Source: Deltaproteobacteria bacterium (lineage in GTDB: Bacteria; Desulfobacterota; Desulfuromonadia; Desulfuromonadales; Geopsychrobacteraceae). Taken from it: 41,997 bases of DNA. The stretch covers positions 1 through 41,997 of the forward strand of contig JAJRQI010000068.1 of assembly GCA_024280335.1 (NCBI GenBank), written 5' to 3'. Each line of letters begins with the position of its first letter. Positions within the stretch are counted from its first letter, which is position 1. The position numbers and the translations under genes were made by a program. Below the pieces are notes generated by a model. That model had not been told where the DNA came from and did not search any database. It saw only the letters and a list, made by a program, of their open reading frames with translations. This document shows positions 6,697-13,557 of this stretch, one piece after another.

Positions 6697-7253
6697 GCTG
6701 CCCCCTTGTCCAACTTATGGTGACCATGGTCGATACATTTACGCTGCTGCCGGGCGTGGATCTCACACCTATCCGCATCGCTGATAACTCCCCCGGCAAT
6801 CAACTGCAGAAACAACACCTCAGCACAACGCTGCACATCAACAATCTGCTCCAGCTTGGCGATCAAGGTTTCGCAAAACATCGGGTGCGCAGAGGGTTCG
6901 GCATTACTAAAAATGTCCGACAGAATCCGTGCAGCATCGACAGCCTCTTCGGCCTCAGTCGCAAACCGGCTGAAAATGATTGCCGGATCACGGCGGATAT
7001 TGTTCAAATCGCTGAAAATTTTGGGGATGATGGCCTGATAGGCCGGGTTGTTTTCCAGGTAGGTGGTCAGGATGGTACGGTCGTTCAGGGCTTCTGCAAT
7101 TTTGACGATTAGGCTTGGCGCTGGGCCACCCTTTAAATAATCATTCTCAATTTGAGAAATTGCAGCCTTGGTTACCCCAACAATATTCCCAAGATCTTCA
7201 CCCCGGATGTTGGCTATTTTTCTGCTCGATTTTATTTTCTCACCTAAAGTCAT
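6693..7253 (-). CDS. XRE-family HTH regulator, first gene of the leftward early operon
   Basis: A 186-aa protein. Residues about 4-60 (LGEKIKSSRKIANIRGEDLGNIVGVTKAAISQIEND) are a Cro/CI-type helix-turn-helix; the rest is helical (AEEAVDAARILSDIF, LIAKLEQIVDVQRCAEVLFLQ) and lacks the LexA-like Ser-Lys protease of lambda CI. It heads the minus-strand operon and is divergent from the repressor at 7453, as Cro and CI are in lambdoid switches. By position it is the Cro-like or early-control protein of element A; which of the two maintains lysogeny cannot be read from sequence. Confidence 0.8.
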   Translation of the reverse strand: MTLGEKIKSSRKIANIRGEDLGNIVGVTKAAISQIENDYLKGGPAPSLIVKIAEALNDRTILTTYLENNPAYQAIIPKIFSDLNNIRRDPAIIFSRFATEAEEAVDAARILSDIFSNAEPSAHPMFCETLIAKLEQIVDVQRCAEVLFLQLIAGGVISDADRCEIHARQQRKCIDHGHHKLDKGAA

Positions 7254-7452
7254 GTTACCTCAGTCGTTAATTCTTTAACTGTTGGGATAATAATAGTCTA
7301 TGAAATGACGACCGTCAAGCGGATTGATAAAGAAAGTTTTACGGAAAAGTATTAAAGTCGGGGGAACTGACACTTTAACTGTCTGGAATATAAAGAAATA
7401 TATATATTATTTACTGGTTTTTGTTTATTTTATTTTTTGGTAGTCTTTGCTT
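7254..7452. promoter_or_regulatory. divergent promoter/operator region of element A
   Basis: A 199-bp AT-rich spacer separates the two divergent HTH genes. It contains recurring CTTTAACTG boxes: in TTCTTTAACTGTT near 7270, in a partly palindromic GACACTTTAACTGTC near 7369, and a related inverted form (TATTAAAGTC) near 7349. GTTAATTCTTTAAC near 7265 is itself palindromic at its ends. These are good candidates for operators of one or both regulators. Exact promoter hexamers are not assigned. Confidence 0.45.
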
Positions 7453-7872
7453 ATGGATACAAATTATAAGCAGATAGGAATCCGCATTAAGCAAATCAGG
7501 TTGCAGAACAAACTCAAAGGATCTGAGCTTGGGGATATTCTTGGGGTGGACAAACAGACAATTTCAAACTACGAAACCGGAAAAACTAAACCGCCGGCAC
7601 CGACCCTTGCCAAAATTGCAAAGATAGGTACAAAAAGTTTAGACTGGCTCATCACTGGCGAATACAACACCAACCATCAAGGTCACGATAGCATCCCGGA
7701 AGAAACAGCACGCTACCAAACCGACGATTTTGAACAGCGGATTGTCGGAATGCTTAGACGAATACCAGACGAATCACGCCAACACCTTATCCAGATGATT
7801 ACAACGGCATATTTTGATCACATGGAAACCCAAACAGGAGGACCACAAACGAAAAGCGCAGAGGCCGAATAA
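7453..7872 (+). CDS. XRE-family repressor, first gene of the lysogeny operon
   Basis: A 139-aa protein from ATG 7453 (a TTG two codons upstream is less likely). Residues 6-70 form a clear XRE helix-turn-helix (IGIRIKQIRLQNKLKGSELG, LGVDKQTISNYETGKTKP), followed by LAKIAKIGTKSLDWLITGE, typical of CI-like repressors, and an acidic dimerisation-type tail. There is no peptidase domain, so induction would not be by classic RecA autocleavage. No strong ribosome site is visible; translation may be leaderless. Downstream in the same operon are a small helical protein, a zinc-ribbon membrane protein and the integrase. Confidence 0.82.
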   Translation: MDTNYKQIGIRIKQIRLQNKLKGSELGDILGVDKQTISNYETGKTKPPAPTLAKIAKIGTKSLDWLITGEYNTNHQGHDSIPEETARYQTDDFEQRIVGMLRRIPDESRQHLIQMITTAYFDHMETQTGGPQTKSAEAE

Positions 7873-7932
7873 AAATAAACCCTGCGGTTGTCGATAAGGA
7901 CGTTTTAACCACCACACCTGGAGGGAAAAACA

Positions 7933-8088
7933 ATGCCTTTATCGGACAAAGAAATGGAACTCGTCAAGAACTACCGCAAAGCAGATTCCAGCAACAAAAA
8001 AGCAATTTACTGGTATGTCGCACTCGCGGCGAAGGCGAAAAATCAAAGGGAAAAGCAAAACAGGAGGGAAAGAATATGGCCTATCTGA
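7933..8088 (+). CDS. 51-aa helical protein (element A lysogeny operon)
   Basis: ATG 7933 follows GGAGGG at a good distance. The 51-aa product begins MPLSDKEMELVKNYRKADS and continues as a basic helix (AIYWYVALAAKAKNQREKQ). Its 3' end overlaps the next gene by 13 bp and carries that gene's AGGAGGG ribosome site. Element B has a 58-aa protein in the same place (12320-12496), between regulator and zinc-ribbon membrane protein. Function unknown; could be an anti-repressor-like or excisionase-like accessory, but that is speculation. Confidence 0.55.
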   Translation: MPLSDKEMELVKNYRKADSSNKKAIYWYVALAAKAKNQREKQNRRERIWPI

Positions 8089-8486
8089 ATTGCCCGAAAT
8101 GCGGCATGAAATTCCACGAGAAATCGATTGAATGCCCTAAATGCAAAACAACTCCAGACGCTTATCGTGAAAAGCAGGCCAAATCAGAAGCGGCTTATCA
8201 AAAATATCAAACTGAAAAACAGGAGAAAGAAACGGCAAAAGCGGCCGTAATTGAACGCAATAAAAAAACATACTGCCGTTCATGCGGATCAACCTTTGAA
8301 AAAGCAAAATTAATAACAAGGGGAACTTTTATGGTTGAACTGGCATTGTGGCTGCTCTTTTTATTGCCTGGGCTCATCTATAGCGTTTGGCGGTTGACAA
8401 CAAAATATAAGGCCTGCCCAATTTGTCAGGCAAGCGACATCATCCCGGTAAACAGCCCGGTCGCCATGCAGGCACTTGGTAAGTGA
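8076..8486 (+). CDS. zinc-ribbon membrane protein (element A)
   Basis: A 136-aa protein with an N-terminal zinc ribbon (NCPKCGMKF, ECPKCK), a charged helical linker (residues 28-65), another Cys pair (CRSCGSTF), a hydrophobic segment (MVELALWLLFLLPGLIYSVW, about residues 86-105) and a last Cys pair (CPICQ). The C-terminal half resembles small superinfection-immunity-type membrane proteins. It sits 3 bp before the integrase start, and element B has a zinc-ribbon membrane protein in the equivalent position, so both elements express such a protein from the lysogen. A role in exclusion is plausible but inferred. Confidence 0.65.
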   Translation: MAYLNCPKCGMKFHEKSIECPKCKTTPDAYREKQAKSEAAYQKYQTEKQEKETAKAAVIERNKKTYCRSCGSTFEKAKLITRGTFMVELALWLLFLLPGLIYSVWRLTTKYKACPICQASDIIPVNSPVAMQALGK

Positions 8487-8489
8487 TCA

Positions 8490-9635
8490 ATGGCGATAAG
8501 AAAACACCCAACAAAAGGCCATGGCTGGTGGCAGATTGTCATCAGCCATGGCCGAAACAAACCACAGGATGTATACCTGTACCAGGGCAGCGAAGCCGAG
8601 GCGCGAGCGTATGAAGCCGACCTTCGCGGTGTGCCGGTAGAATCAACCGATCAGCGTCCCTTTGACATCCTAGGCCGATACCTAAGCTGGGCACACCTGC
8701 ACCGCGCGGCCAGAACGGCCACCGACAGCGAATCAACCCTGCCGGGCATCATTGAAACCATCGGCAACAAACCCCTGCCTCTACTGCGCCAGGCTGACTA
8801 CAATCGCTACAAAGCCAAGCGGCTGGAGGATGGTGTCTGCAAGCAAACCGTAAATATCGAACTGACCCGTTTCCGCTCTTTGTTACGCTTTGCGATCGAT
8901 GAACTTGGTCTGCAGCCCTGCGAGCTACCAAAACTCTACACAAAAAAACAGACTGCCCCACCGCCAAAAATGATCTTGACTCCGCAAGAAATTAGCCGGG
9001 TGCTGGCCCAACTGCACGGCGACAAAAAAACCATCATTATCCTGTATGCTTGGTGTGGGCTGCGCAGAAATGAAGCTTTGACCCTGCAACGCAAACACAT
9101 CGACCTTGAATCAGGGATTATCAATGTCCCCGGTAAGGGTGGCAAGCATCGCATCGTGCCGATCATCGGCGACGAACTATTACAACGGTTGCTCGAAGCC
9201 TGCACCCATTATCCCAAAATAAAACGCGGCAAACAGGTTGACCAAAACGACGAAATCAGGCCAAAGAAACAGGATGAATATCTATTTATCTGCACCAGGA
9301 CCGGCAAGCCCTACCTGAATATAAAAAAATCCCTAAAAATGGCCGCCAAAAGAGCAGGAATCACCAAACCGGTATGGAACCACCTTTTAAGGCACAGCGG
9401 AGCAACCGCAGCAATCAGCGCCGGGGTAAATCTGCGCAGCCTGCAGACCATACTGGGCCACGGAGACATCAGAATGACTGAAATCTATACCCATCTCTCC
9501 GCCGACATGCTAAAAGTTGAAGGTGCAAAAATGGCTGCATTTCACGAGGCCGTAAAACAGACGTCTGAAATGTCTGACTCAAATACCGCCCAAAATGGCA
9601 AGGTAATTCAGCTACATAAAATCCACCGCCGCTAA
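8490..9635 (+). CDS. int: tyrosine recombinase, integrase of element A
   Basis: A 381-aa phage integrase. Residues 1-60 are an arm-binding-type domain, about 60-150 the core-binding domain and 160-350 the catalytic domain. Catalytic residues visible: Arg in CGLRRNEAL (about 193), Lys in GKGGKHRI (about 217), HLLRH with His298 and Arg301, His324 in LGHGD and the nucleophile Tyr333 in EIYTHL. The stop codon directly abuts a tRNA-Pro 3' fragment, the expected attachment core. It is the last gene of the repressor operon, so integrase may be made together with the repressor. Confidence 0.92.
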   Translation: MAIRKHPTKGHGWWQIVISHGRNKPQDVYLYQGSEAEARAYEADLRGVPVESTDQRPFDILGRYLSWAHLHRAARTATDSESTLPGIIETIGNKPLPLLRQADYNRYKAKRLEDGVCKQTVNIELTRFRSLLRFAIDELGLQPCELPKLYTKKQTAPPPKMILTPQEISRVLAQLHGDKKTIIILYAWCGLRRNEALTLQRKHIDLESGIINVPGKGGKHRIVPIIGDELLQRLLEACTHYPKIKRGKQVDQNDEIRPKKQDEYLFICTRTGKPYLNIKKSLKMAAKRAGITKPVWNHLLRHSGATAAISAGVNLRSLQTILGHGDIRMTEIYTHLSADMLKVEGAKMAAFHEAVKQTSEMSDSNTAQNGKVIQLHKIHRR

Positions 9636-9680
9636 TTCGGGAGCAGGGGGTCGGAAGTTCAAATCTTCTCGCCCCGACCA
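9636..9680 (+). other. attachment site: 3' fragment of tRNA-Pro(CGG)
   Basis: The sequence from the anticodon loop (TTCGGGA, anticodon CGG) through variable region, T-arm (GGAAG, loop TTCAAAT, CTTCT) to the acceptor end CGCCCCGACCA is the 3' 45 nt of a proline tRNA. The 5' half is absent: upstream is the integrase stop and the anticodon stem cannot form. This is the usual scar of integration into a tRNA 3' end. The intact tRNA-Pro should lie at the other end of element A, left of this window, on the plus strand. Confidence 0.85.
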
Positions 9681-9697
9681 TTTCTTTCGACCACTTG

Positions 9698-9724
9698 GGC
9701 TGAGACAACTGTTTCAGCCTTTTG
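9698..9724 (+). terminator. rho-independent terminator of the host tRNA-Pro
   Basis: GGCTGAGAC and GTTTCAGCC form a 9-bp stem (one wobble) with an AACT loop, followed by TTTT. It lies 18 bp after the tRNA CCA end, as expected for the host tRNA transcript, so this DNA is host flank. Confidence 0.75.
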
Positions 9725-9803
9725 TGTTTCCGGCGAAAAGAAAGAGAGCGGCACTAATTCTGTCCTCTCTTCTCACTCCAATTGTATGAAAGGTTTTTAC
9801 CTC

Positions 9804-10121
9804 ATGGCAAAATCTATCAAGTTCCTACTTCTCTGTATCACCCTGGTAATGCTGGTCGCTGTTCAGGCCAACGCCTTCTCAAATCAGGGCGACCCGTCAG
9901 TTTCGGGCAAGGTTGTCGAAACCATGGATTCCGGTGGCTATACCTATCTGTACATCGACAACGGTAGCGACATGAAAAGCTGGGTAGCCATCCCGCAAAC
10001 CCAGGTCAAAGTCGGCGAGCAGGTCACCGCCAACGGGGGCATGGTGATGAAGAATTTCACCAGCCAAACCCTGGGGCGCACTTTCTCGGAGATCATCTTT
10101 GCCTCGGGGATTACCCGCTGA
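9804..10121 (+). CDS. secreted NrfJ-like OB-fold protein (host gene)
   Basis: A 105-aa exported protein. ATG 9804 is preferred over ATG 9786 because AAAGG precedes it and it gives a compact signal peptide (MAKSIKFLLLCITLVMLVAV, cleavage after ANA). The mature part, SGKVVETMDSGGYTYLYIDN, then WVAIPQTQVKVGEQV and MKNFTSQTLGRTF, matches a small OB-fold family annotated NrfJ-like in iron- and sulfur-reducing deltaproteobacteria, of unclear periplasmic role. It lies between the two tRNA scars and so is chromosomal rather than phage DNA. Confidence 0.75.
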   Translation: MAKSIKFLLLCITLVMLVAVQANAFSNQGDPSVSGKVVETMDSGGYTYLYIDNGSDMKSWVAIPQTQVKVGEQVTANGGMVMKNFTSQTLGRTFSEIIFASGITR

Positions 10122-10148
10122 CCCAAAGAACAACAGTAACGAAACAAG

Positions 10149-10181
10149 ACGGGACCGCCGCTATGGTGGCCCCGTTTTTTT
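10149..10181 (+). terminator. rho-independent terminator after the NrfJ-like gene
   Basis: ACGGG and CCCGT form an outer stem with inner CCGCC/GGTGG, followed by seven T. It is 27 bp after the stop of the NrfJ-like gene on the same strand. Confidence 0.75.
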
Positions 10182-10224
10182 GTGCTCCGGTGTGCTTCCG
10201 GGCCACGCTGTGGATTCCATTTTT

Positions 10225-10390
10225 CAGGAGGCTGTCCGAGAATATAGGCCGAAGCGAAAAGTCAGAAGTTTGAGCACAGATTTTGGCTCGTTTGAGAGCT
10301 CATAGCCGCAGCTATGGGCTGAAAAGGAGCTGAAATGTGGGCCAAACAGCTGGCTTTGCAGCCGGTCATGTATTCTCGGACAGCCTCCTG
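10225..10390. mobile_element. 166-bp MITE-like element with 20-bp terminal inverted repeats
   Basis: CAGGAGGCTGTCCGAGAATA at 10225-10244 is repeated as its exact reverse complement at 10371-10390. The interior has no gene; it contains further self-complementary stretches (such as GAGCTCATAGC and GCTATGGGCT). Perfect 20-bp ends on a short non-coding body in intergenic host DNA fit a MITE or a palindromic dispersed repeat. No clear target-site duplication is seen (TTTT on the left, GGGG on the right). Confidence 0.75.
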
Positions 10391-10445
10391 GGGAACTCAG
10401 CGCCCAATGAAGGGTAGTTTCAGGCACTTGTGGACAAGGTGGTAA

Positions 10446-10479
10446 TAAAAAAGGGTTACAGCGAAAGCCGTAACCCTTT
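10446..10479 (-). terminator. rho-independent terminator of the host tRNA-Phe
   Basis: Read on the minus strand, AAAGGGTTAC and GTAACCCTTT form a perfect 10-bp stem around GGCTTTCGCT, followed by T residues. It is just beyond the CCA end of the tRNA-Phe fragment, as in many bacterial tRNA genes, and marks host flank. It is nearly symmetric, so it may also stop rightward transcription. Confidence 0.75.
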
Positions 10480-10487
10480 GATATTTA

Positions 10488-10533
10488 TGGTGCCCAGAGA
10501 CAGAATCGAACTGCCGACACGAGGATTTTCAGT
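10488..10533 (-). other. attachment site: 3' fragment of tRNA-Phe(GAA)
   Basis: On the minus strand, ACTGAAAATCCTCG (anticodon GAA in its loop) followed by GTGTCGGCAGTTCGATTCTG and TCTCTGGGCACCA is the 3' 46 nt of a phenylalanine tRNA. The sequence on the 5' side (CACGCAA) does not complete the anticodon stem, so the gene is cut. The integrase of element B lies 71 bp away and reads toward it. The intact tRNA-Phe is expected at the far end of element B, right of the window. Confidence 0.85.
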
Positions 10534-10583
10534 TTGCGTGTCGTTCCGAATTCACTAATCAAAACAACCTATTAGAATGTTTC

Positions 10584-10604
10584 AAAATGACTGGTACAGT
10601 CATT
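10584..10604 (-). repeat. 21-bp palindromic repeat, copy 1 (at the integrase stop)
   Basis: An AATGACTG arm, TAC centre and CAGTCATT arm plus two T, read on the minus strand, lie directly after the integrase of element B. The same 21 bp occur at 13803-13823 in the opposite orientation. As RNA from the integrase transcript it would form an 8-bp hairpin with a short T tract, so terminator is one reading; a protein binding site is the other. Confidence 0.55.
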
Positions 10605-11701
10605 CAGTTTTTTTCATTGCCCTTGATGAAATCGTTGAACTTTGATGTTTGTCGGGCACGTAATTCGGGGATTAGGTGGGTGTAGCGCTCGGTTACGACT
10701 GAAGTGCTGTGACCAGCTTGGCCTTGTACTGCGCGCAGATCCATGCCTGCCAGCAAGGCGTGGGTGCAGTGAGTGTGGCGCAATAGGTGGGCGTAGATCC
10801 GGCCGTCGATTTCGGCGATTTTGGCGGCCCGGATGATCGCTTTGCGGATGCTGTACCAGGGCTTTTTTGTTTTTGGATTGATAAACAAATAGCCGCTTTT
10901 CACTGCGGCGCAGGCATCGACCAGGGCGGCGTAGAGTCGGTCGGTGGGGATATCAATCATTCGCTCTTTGTTGCCCTTACCGATAACGTGAATCACCCGC
11001 TGGTTTAGGCGCACATCTTCTTTTCGGACGTGCAGAGCTTCTTCGCGGCGGCAGCCGGCGTCGTAATAGAGCAGCAAGATCGGTCGGTATTTGTCTTCGA
11101 TGGATTCGATCAGGGTCTGCATCTCTTCGGGTAGCGGGATTCTGGCGGCTGGTGGAGTAGTCAACTTCGCTGGGAATTTCTTTATCCGGAACTGCAGGGC
11201 CGGGGCGTGGTCGTTGTCAGCAGCCCAGGTGCAAAGACTGGAGAGGTACGACAGTTCCTTGTTTACGGTGCGCGGTTTGATGTAGTGGCGCTGGCGGTCT
11301 GTATCCAGTTTTTCGGGGTCGGCATTTCTCGGTAGCTTCTCGGTCTTGGTGCGGCGGCTTTTGTACTCTTCGATCAGGCGCGGGGCGAGCTGTGGAACTG
11401 TCAGGTTTCCGAAGAATGGCAGCAGGGCGACCAGGCTGTTTTTTACATCGCGCAGGGTGGTGGCGCTGTGATCGTTGGCGTAATGTTCCAGCCATTCGTC
11501 GGCCAGTTCGACCAGTCGCGGATTGACTTTGATCGAGACGCCGCGGCCATGCCGGCGCACGGCAACATGCCAAGCTTCGGCTTCTGATCTGGTGCCGTAG
11601 AAGCGGCGACGTTGGCGTGGTTGTCCGGGTGGGTACCAGCTGATCAGCCAACAATCGGGGATGATTTCGCCATTTTTGTCTTTTACGTGGTGGATGCTCA
11701 T
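10604..11701 (-). CDS. int: tyrosine recombinase, integrase of element B
   Basis: A 365-aa phage integrase. The N-terminus (GTRSEAEAWHVAVRRHG) is an arm-binding-type domain, about residues 60-170 the core-binding domain and 190-350 the catalytic domain. Catalytic residues visible: Arg in AGCRREEAL (about 218), Lys in GKGNKERM, HLLRH with His305 and Arg308, His331 in AGHST and the nucleophile Tyr340 in ERYTHL. It reads toward the tRNA-Phe scar 71 bp beyond its stop. Its nearest neighbours are the zinc-ribbon membrane protein and small helical protein, mirroring element A, though the two integrases are clearly different proteins with different tRNA targets. Confidence 0.92.
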   Translation of the reverse strand: MSIHHVKDKNGEIIPDCWLISWYPPGQPRQRRRFYGTRSEAEAWHVAVRRHGRGVSIKVNPRLVELADEWLEHYANDHSATTLRDVKNSLVALLPFFGNLTVPQLAPRLIEEYKSRRTKTEKLPRNADPEKLDTDRQRHYIKPRTVNKELSYLSSLCTWAADNDHAPALQFRIKKFPAKLTTPPAARIPLPEEMQTLIESIEDKYRPILLLYYDAGCRREEALHVRKEDVRLNQRVIHVIGKGNKERMIDIPTDRLYAALVDACAAVKSGYLFINPKTKKPWYSIRKAIIRAAKIAEIDGRIYAHLLRHTHCTHALLAGMDLRAVQGQAGHSTSVVTERYTHLIPELRARQTSKFNDFIKGNEKN

Positions 11702-11784
11702 AGATTTTCACTGTTTTATCCACCTAGTGTTCTCTCCCTGTATTGAAATGGCGAATTGGAGATCAAACCACGGCGGGCAACTGT

Positions 11785-12363
11785 TTAATATCCTTGGTCA
11801 ATGACCGCTACGATATTTCCATCAAGGTCGGTCTTTACTTTTACCCAGTTTTTCACCGTACCTCCAAAGGCATTTTTCCCCCTGAATACAGTTTTTACAA
11901 TAAGGTAGGCGCCTTTGTCCCAATAGGTCGTTTCGGCGTGTTTATATGAATCTGGATCATTCATTGTTTTAATGACTAAGCGTTCTAGATTTCTGTGTGA
12001 TCCATCCCAGGGGCTAAAGACCTTTTCAATTCGTTTTTTTCTGATTTGCGCAGGCGTCATCTGCGCCTTCTTCGCTAGCTTTTCGGCAGATCTCTTCTCT
12101 TTTCTAAGCTGTGCCTTCTTTTGTTGTTGTACTTTTTTAGCTTCAATGCGGACGATTTCAGCGCGCTCATTCGCTTTTTTTCCTGCTAGATAATTGTTGA
12201 CGTAGAAAATACCGAAAGAAATTATGGCAATAGCAAGCAGGACATAGAGGGTAAATTTTGAAACTTGATCTCGGTGGCTGATTCCGCCCGGTCGGCAGAA
12301 TGGGCAATGGTCGAGCCTGTCAGAATACTTTTTCCCGCAGTCCTGGCATTTTATGATCGACAT
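11785..12363 (-). CDS. zinc-ribbon, single-pass membrane protein (element B)
   Basis: A 192-aa protein starting at ATG 12361-12363 after GAGGGGG. It has an N-terminal zinc ribbon (IKCQDCGKKY, HCPFC), one transmembrane helix (LYVLLAIAIISFGIFYVNNY, about residues 37-56), a long basic coiled coil (residues 60-105) and a C-terminal beta-rich domain (ETTYWDKGAYLIVKTVFRG, GTVKNWVKVKTDLDGNIVAV) of a type common in periplasmic or membrane-linked proteins. It sits between the integrase and small helical protein, matching the gene at 8076 in element A. It may be an exclusion or lysogenic-conversion protein; unproven. Confidence 0.65.
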   Translation of the reverse strand: MSIIKCQDCGKKYSDRLDHCPFCRPGGISHRDQVSKFTLYVLLAIAIISFGIFYVNNYLAGKKANERAEIVRIEAKKVQQQKKAQLRKEKRSAEKLAKKAQMTPAQIRKKRIEKVFSPWDGSHRNLERLVIKTMNDPDSYKHAETTYWDKGAYLIVKTVFRGKNAFGGTVKNWVKVKTDLDGNIVAVIDQGY

Positions 12364-12496
12364 AATTCCCCCTCGCAAGTTTTAGGCTAGCCACCGCGTT
12401 ACATTCAGCCAGCTGCAAAATAACGGCCCGGAGTTGCGGTGTCATGGTATTGTAAAAATCGAATAGTTTCTTTTCGTCCTCTGTTCGTTGATCCAT
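12320..12496 (-). CDS. 58-aa helical protein (element B lysogeny operon)
   Basis: ATG 12494-12496 follows GAGGGGGA at proper distance. The product, starting MDQRTEDEKKLFDFYNTMTP and containing LRAVILQLAECNAVASL, looks helical. Its last 44 bp overlap the start of the zinc-ribbon membrane gene and contain that gene's ribosome site. It is the positional match of the 51-aa protein in element A; both start with a short acidic helix followed by an aliphatic one. Function unknown. Confidence 0.55.
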   Translation of the reverse strand: MDQRTEDEKKLFDFYNTMTPQLRAVILQLAECNAVASLKLARGNYVDHKMPGLREKVF

Positions 12497-12568
12497 CGAG
12501 TTCCCCCTCGGCAGTCAATAAAACTAGATAGTTGACGGTCAAGGGTAGGCAAGCAATCAGGGGGTGGC

Positions 12569-12588
12569 AATATTCAATTAAGAATATT
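12569..12588. promoter_or_regulatory. 20-bp palindromic operator candidate
   Basis: AATATTC and GAATATT are perfect 7-bp arms around AATTAA, located 38 bp before the HTH gene at 12627 and between it and the leftward lysogeny operon. A TTGACG box at 12532-12537 could serve as a -35 element for rightward transcription. Perfect dyads of this size in divergent spacers are typical operators. Confidence 0.5.
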
Positions 12589-12626
12589 TTTGGAGGGGTT
12601 ATACCGTAAAAGGGATAAATCCTTCC

Positions 12627-13034
12627 ATGTCCGTTGGTCAATTAATCCGTAAGTATCGCAATAAGCAGGGCCTGTCGCAGATTCAACTGGCAGCAAAAAC
12701 CGGCTTAACGCAAAAAACGATCAGTCAGTTTGAAAGCGATGACATGGAATCGCGCGATTCTTTGGTGCGGATCGCTGAAGCCCTGGTCGCGCCGGAAATT
12801 TTGACTGCCGCAATTCGCGGATCAGTTTTGATGCAGAGAGCGTTGCAGATGATGGGGTACGATTCCAGCCACGATGAAATTGAATCGTTGGTTCAGATGG
12901 CGCAGCAAGAGATTGACGGACTGCGGCAGAATCTTGAACACGAGCCGCGAGCAGCCAAGCTTCATGCTGAACGGCTGGCCGATCTGGCCCAGGCGCTGCA
13001 ACTGCTTATCCCTATAATGTCAAAGACCCCCTAA
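12627..13034 (+). CDS. XRE-family HTH regulator
   Basis: A 135-aa protein. Residues 3-60 (VGQLIRKYRNKQGLSQIQLA, KTGLTQKTISQFESDD, SLVRIAEAL) form a XRE helix-turn-helix; the C-terminal half is helical (EIESLVQMAQQEIDGLRQNL). It is divergent from the integrase operon across the 12569 palindrome and converges, with a 4-bp overlap, on the CI-like gene. Its domain layout is like the 186-aa regulator of element A. It may control the leftward lysogeny operon. Confidence 0.78.
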   Translation: MSVGQLIRKYRNKQGLSQIQLAAKTGLTQKTISQFESDDMESRDSLVRIAEALVAPEILTAAIRGSVLMQRALQMMGYDSSHDEIESLVQMAQQEIDGLRQNLEHEPRAAKLHAERLADLAQALQLLIPIMSKTP

Positions 13035-13486
13035 TCAATATTTGAAATCATCACCGCTGCCGCCTGGGTAATGATCAGATGCTGCTGCTCTGGTGTCATC
13101 TTCTGGAACATTTGCACTAGCAGGATGGTGTCTTCGCTGAGCTTTTCTGCTTTGTAGTCTCTCAGCTGTTCAACAACCAGGGCGCGCATGTCAGGCGGTA
13201 GGCTGTTGGTTGTCTGATATTCTGCCTGCCGCATTTCCCCTTCCCCGGTTTCAATCCACTTCTTGTTCGCCCCAGTCTCAATGCTCGCGTTTGAAACTAT
13301 TCTCTCTGGGACGCCACGTGATTTCCAGAGGCTTACTACGTTTGGCTTAACCCCAGCTTTTTTTGCCAAAGCCGCCTGCCAACCACGCTCTTGCGGGATT
13401 CCGTAGGCGATCAAAACCCGATCAAGAATCTGGTTTCCCGAAAAAAAATCCACTTCTGAAACTTTTCCAGTTGACAATGATCTCAT
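13031..13486 (-). CDS. CI-like repressor with HTH domain
   Basis: A 151-aa protein if started at ATG 13484-13486; a GTG at 13451-13453 after GGAAAA would give 140 aa and better matches related repressors, which begin just before FSGNQILDRVL. The N-terminal domain (LIAYGIPQERGWQAALAKKA, GVKPNVVSLWKSRGVPERIV) is the CI-type helix-turn-helix, and GANKKWIETGEGEM is the usual junction after it. The C-terminus is a short helical domain without the autoprotease. It is divergent from the Ner-like gene and is the best candidate for the lytic-lysogenic repressor of element B. Confidence 0.8.
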   Translation of the reverse strand: MRSLSTGKVSEVDFFSGNQILDRVLIAYGIPQERGWQAALAKKAGVKPNVVSLWKSRGVPERIVSNASIETGANKKWIETGEGEMRQAEYQTTNSLPPDMRALVVEQLRDYKAEKLSEDTILLVQMFQKMTPEQQHLIITQAAAVMISNID

Positions 13487-13557
13487 CCGCTACTATTGTA
13501 TGTTTTAAGAGATACACAAATACAAACAAAACTTATCAGAAAGACGGCGGTAGCGCA
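13487..13557. promoter_or_regulatory. divergent operator region between CI-like and Ner-like genes
   Basis: The 71-bp spacer contains an imperfect dyad: TTGTATG (13496-13502) opposite ATACACAA (13512-13519). This is the only space available for the early rightward promoter and the repressor promoter, so operators are expected here. Assignment rests on position and the dyad only. Confidence 0.4.

Noticed and set aside
9636-9680. Complete tRNA-Pro gene
   Set aside because: Only the part from the anticodon loop to CCA is present; the sequence before it is the integrase end and cannot form acceptor, D or anticodon stems.
10488-10533. Complete tRNA-Phe gene
   Set aside because: Only the 3' half is present on the minus strand; the 5' half is replaced by element B sequence.
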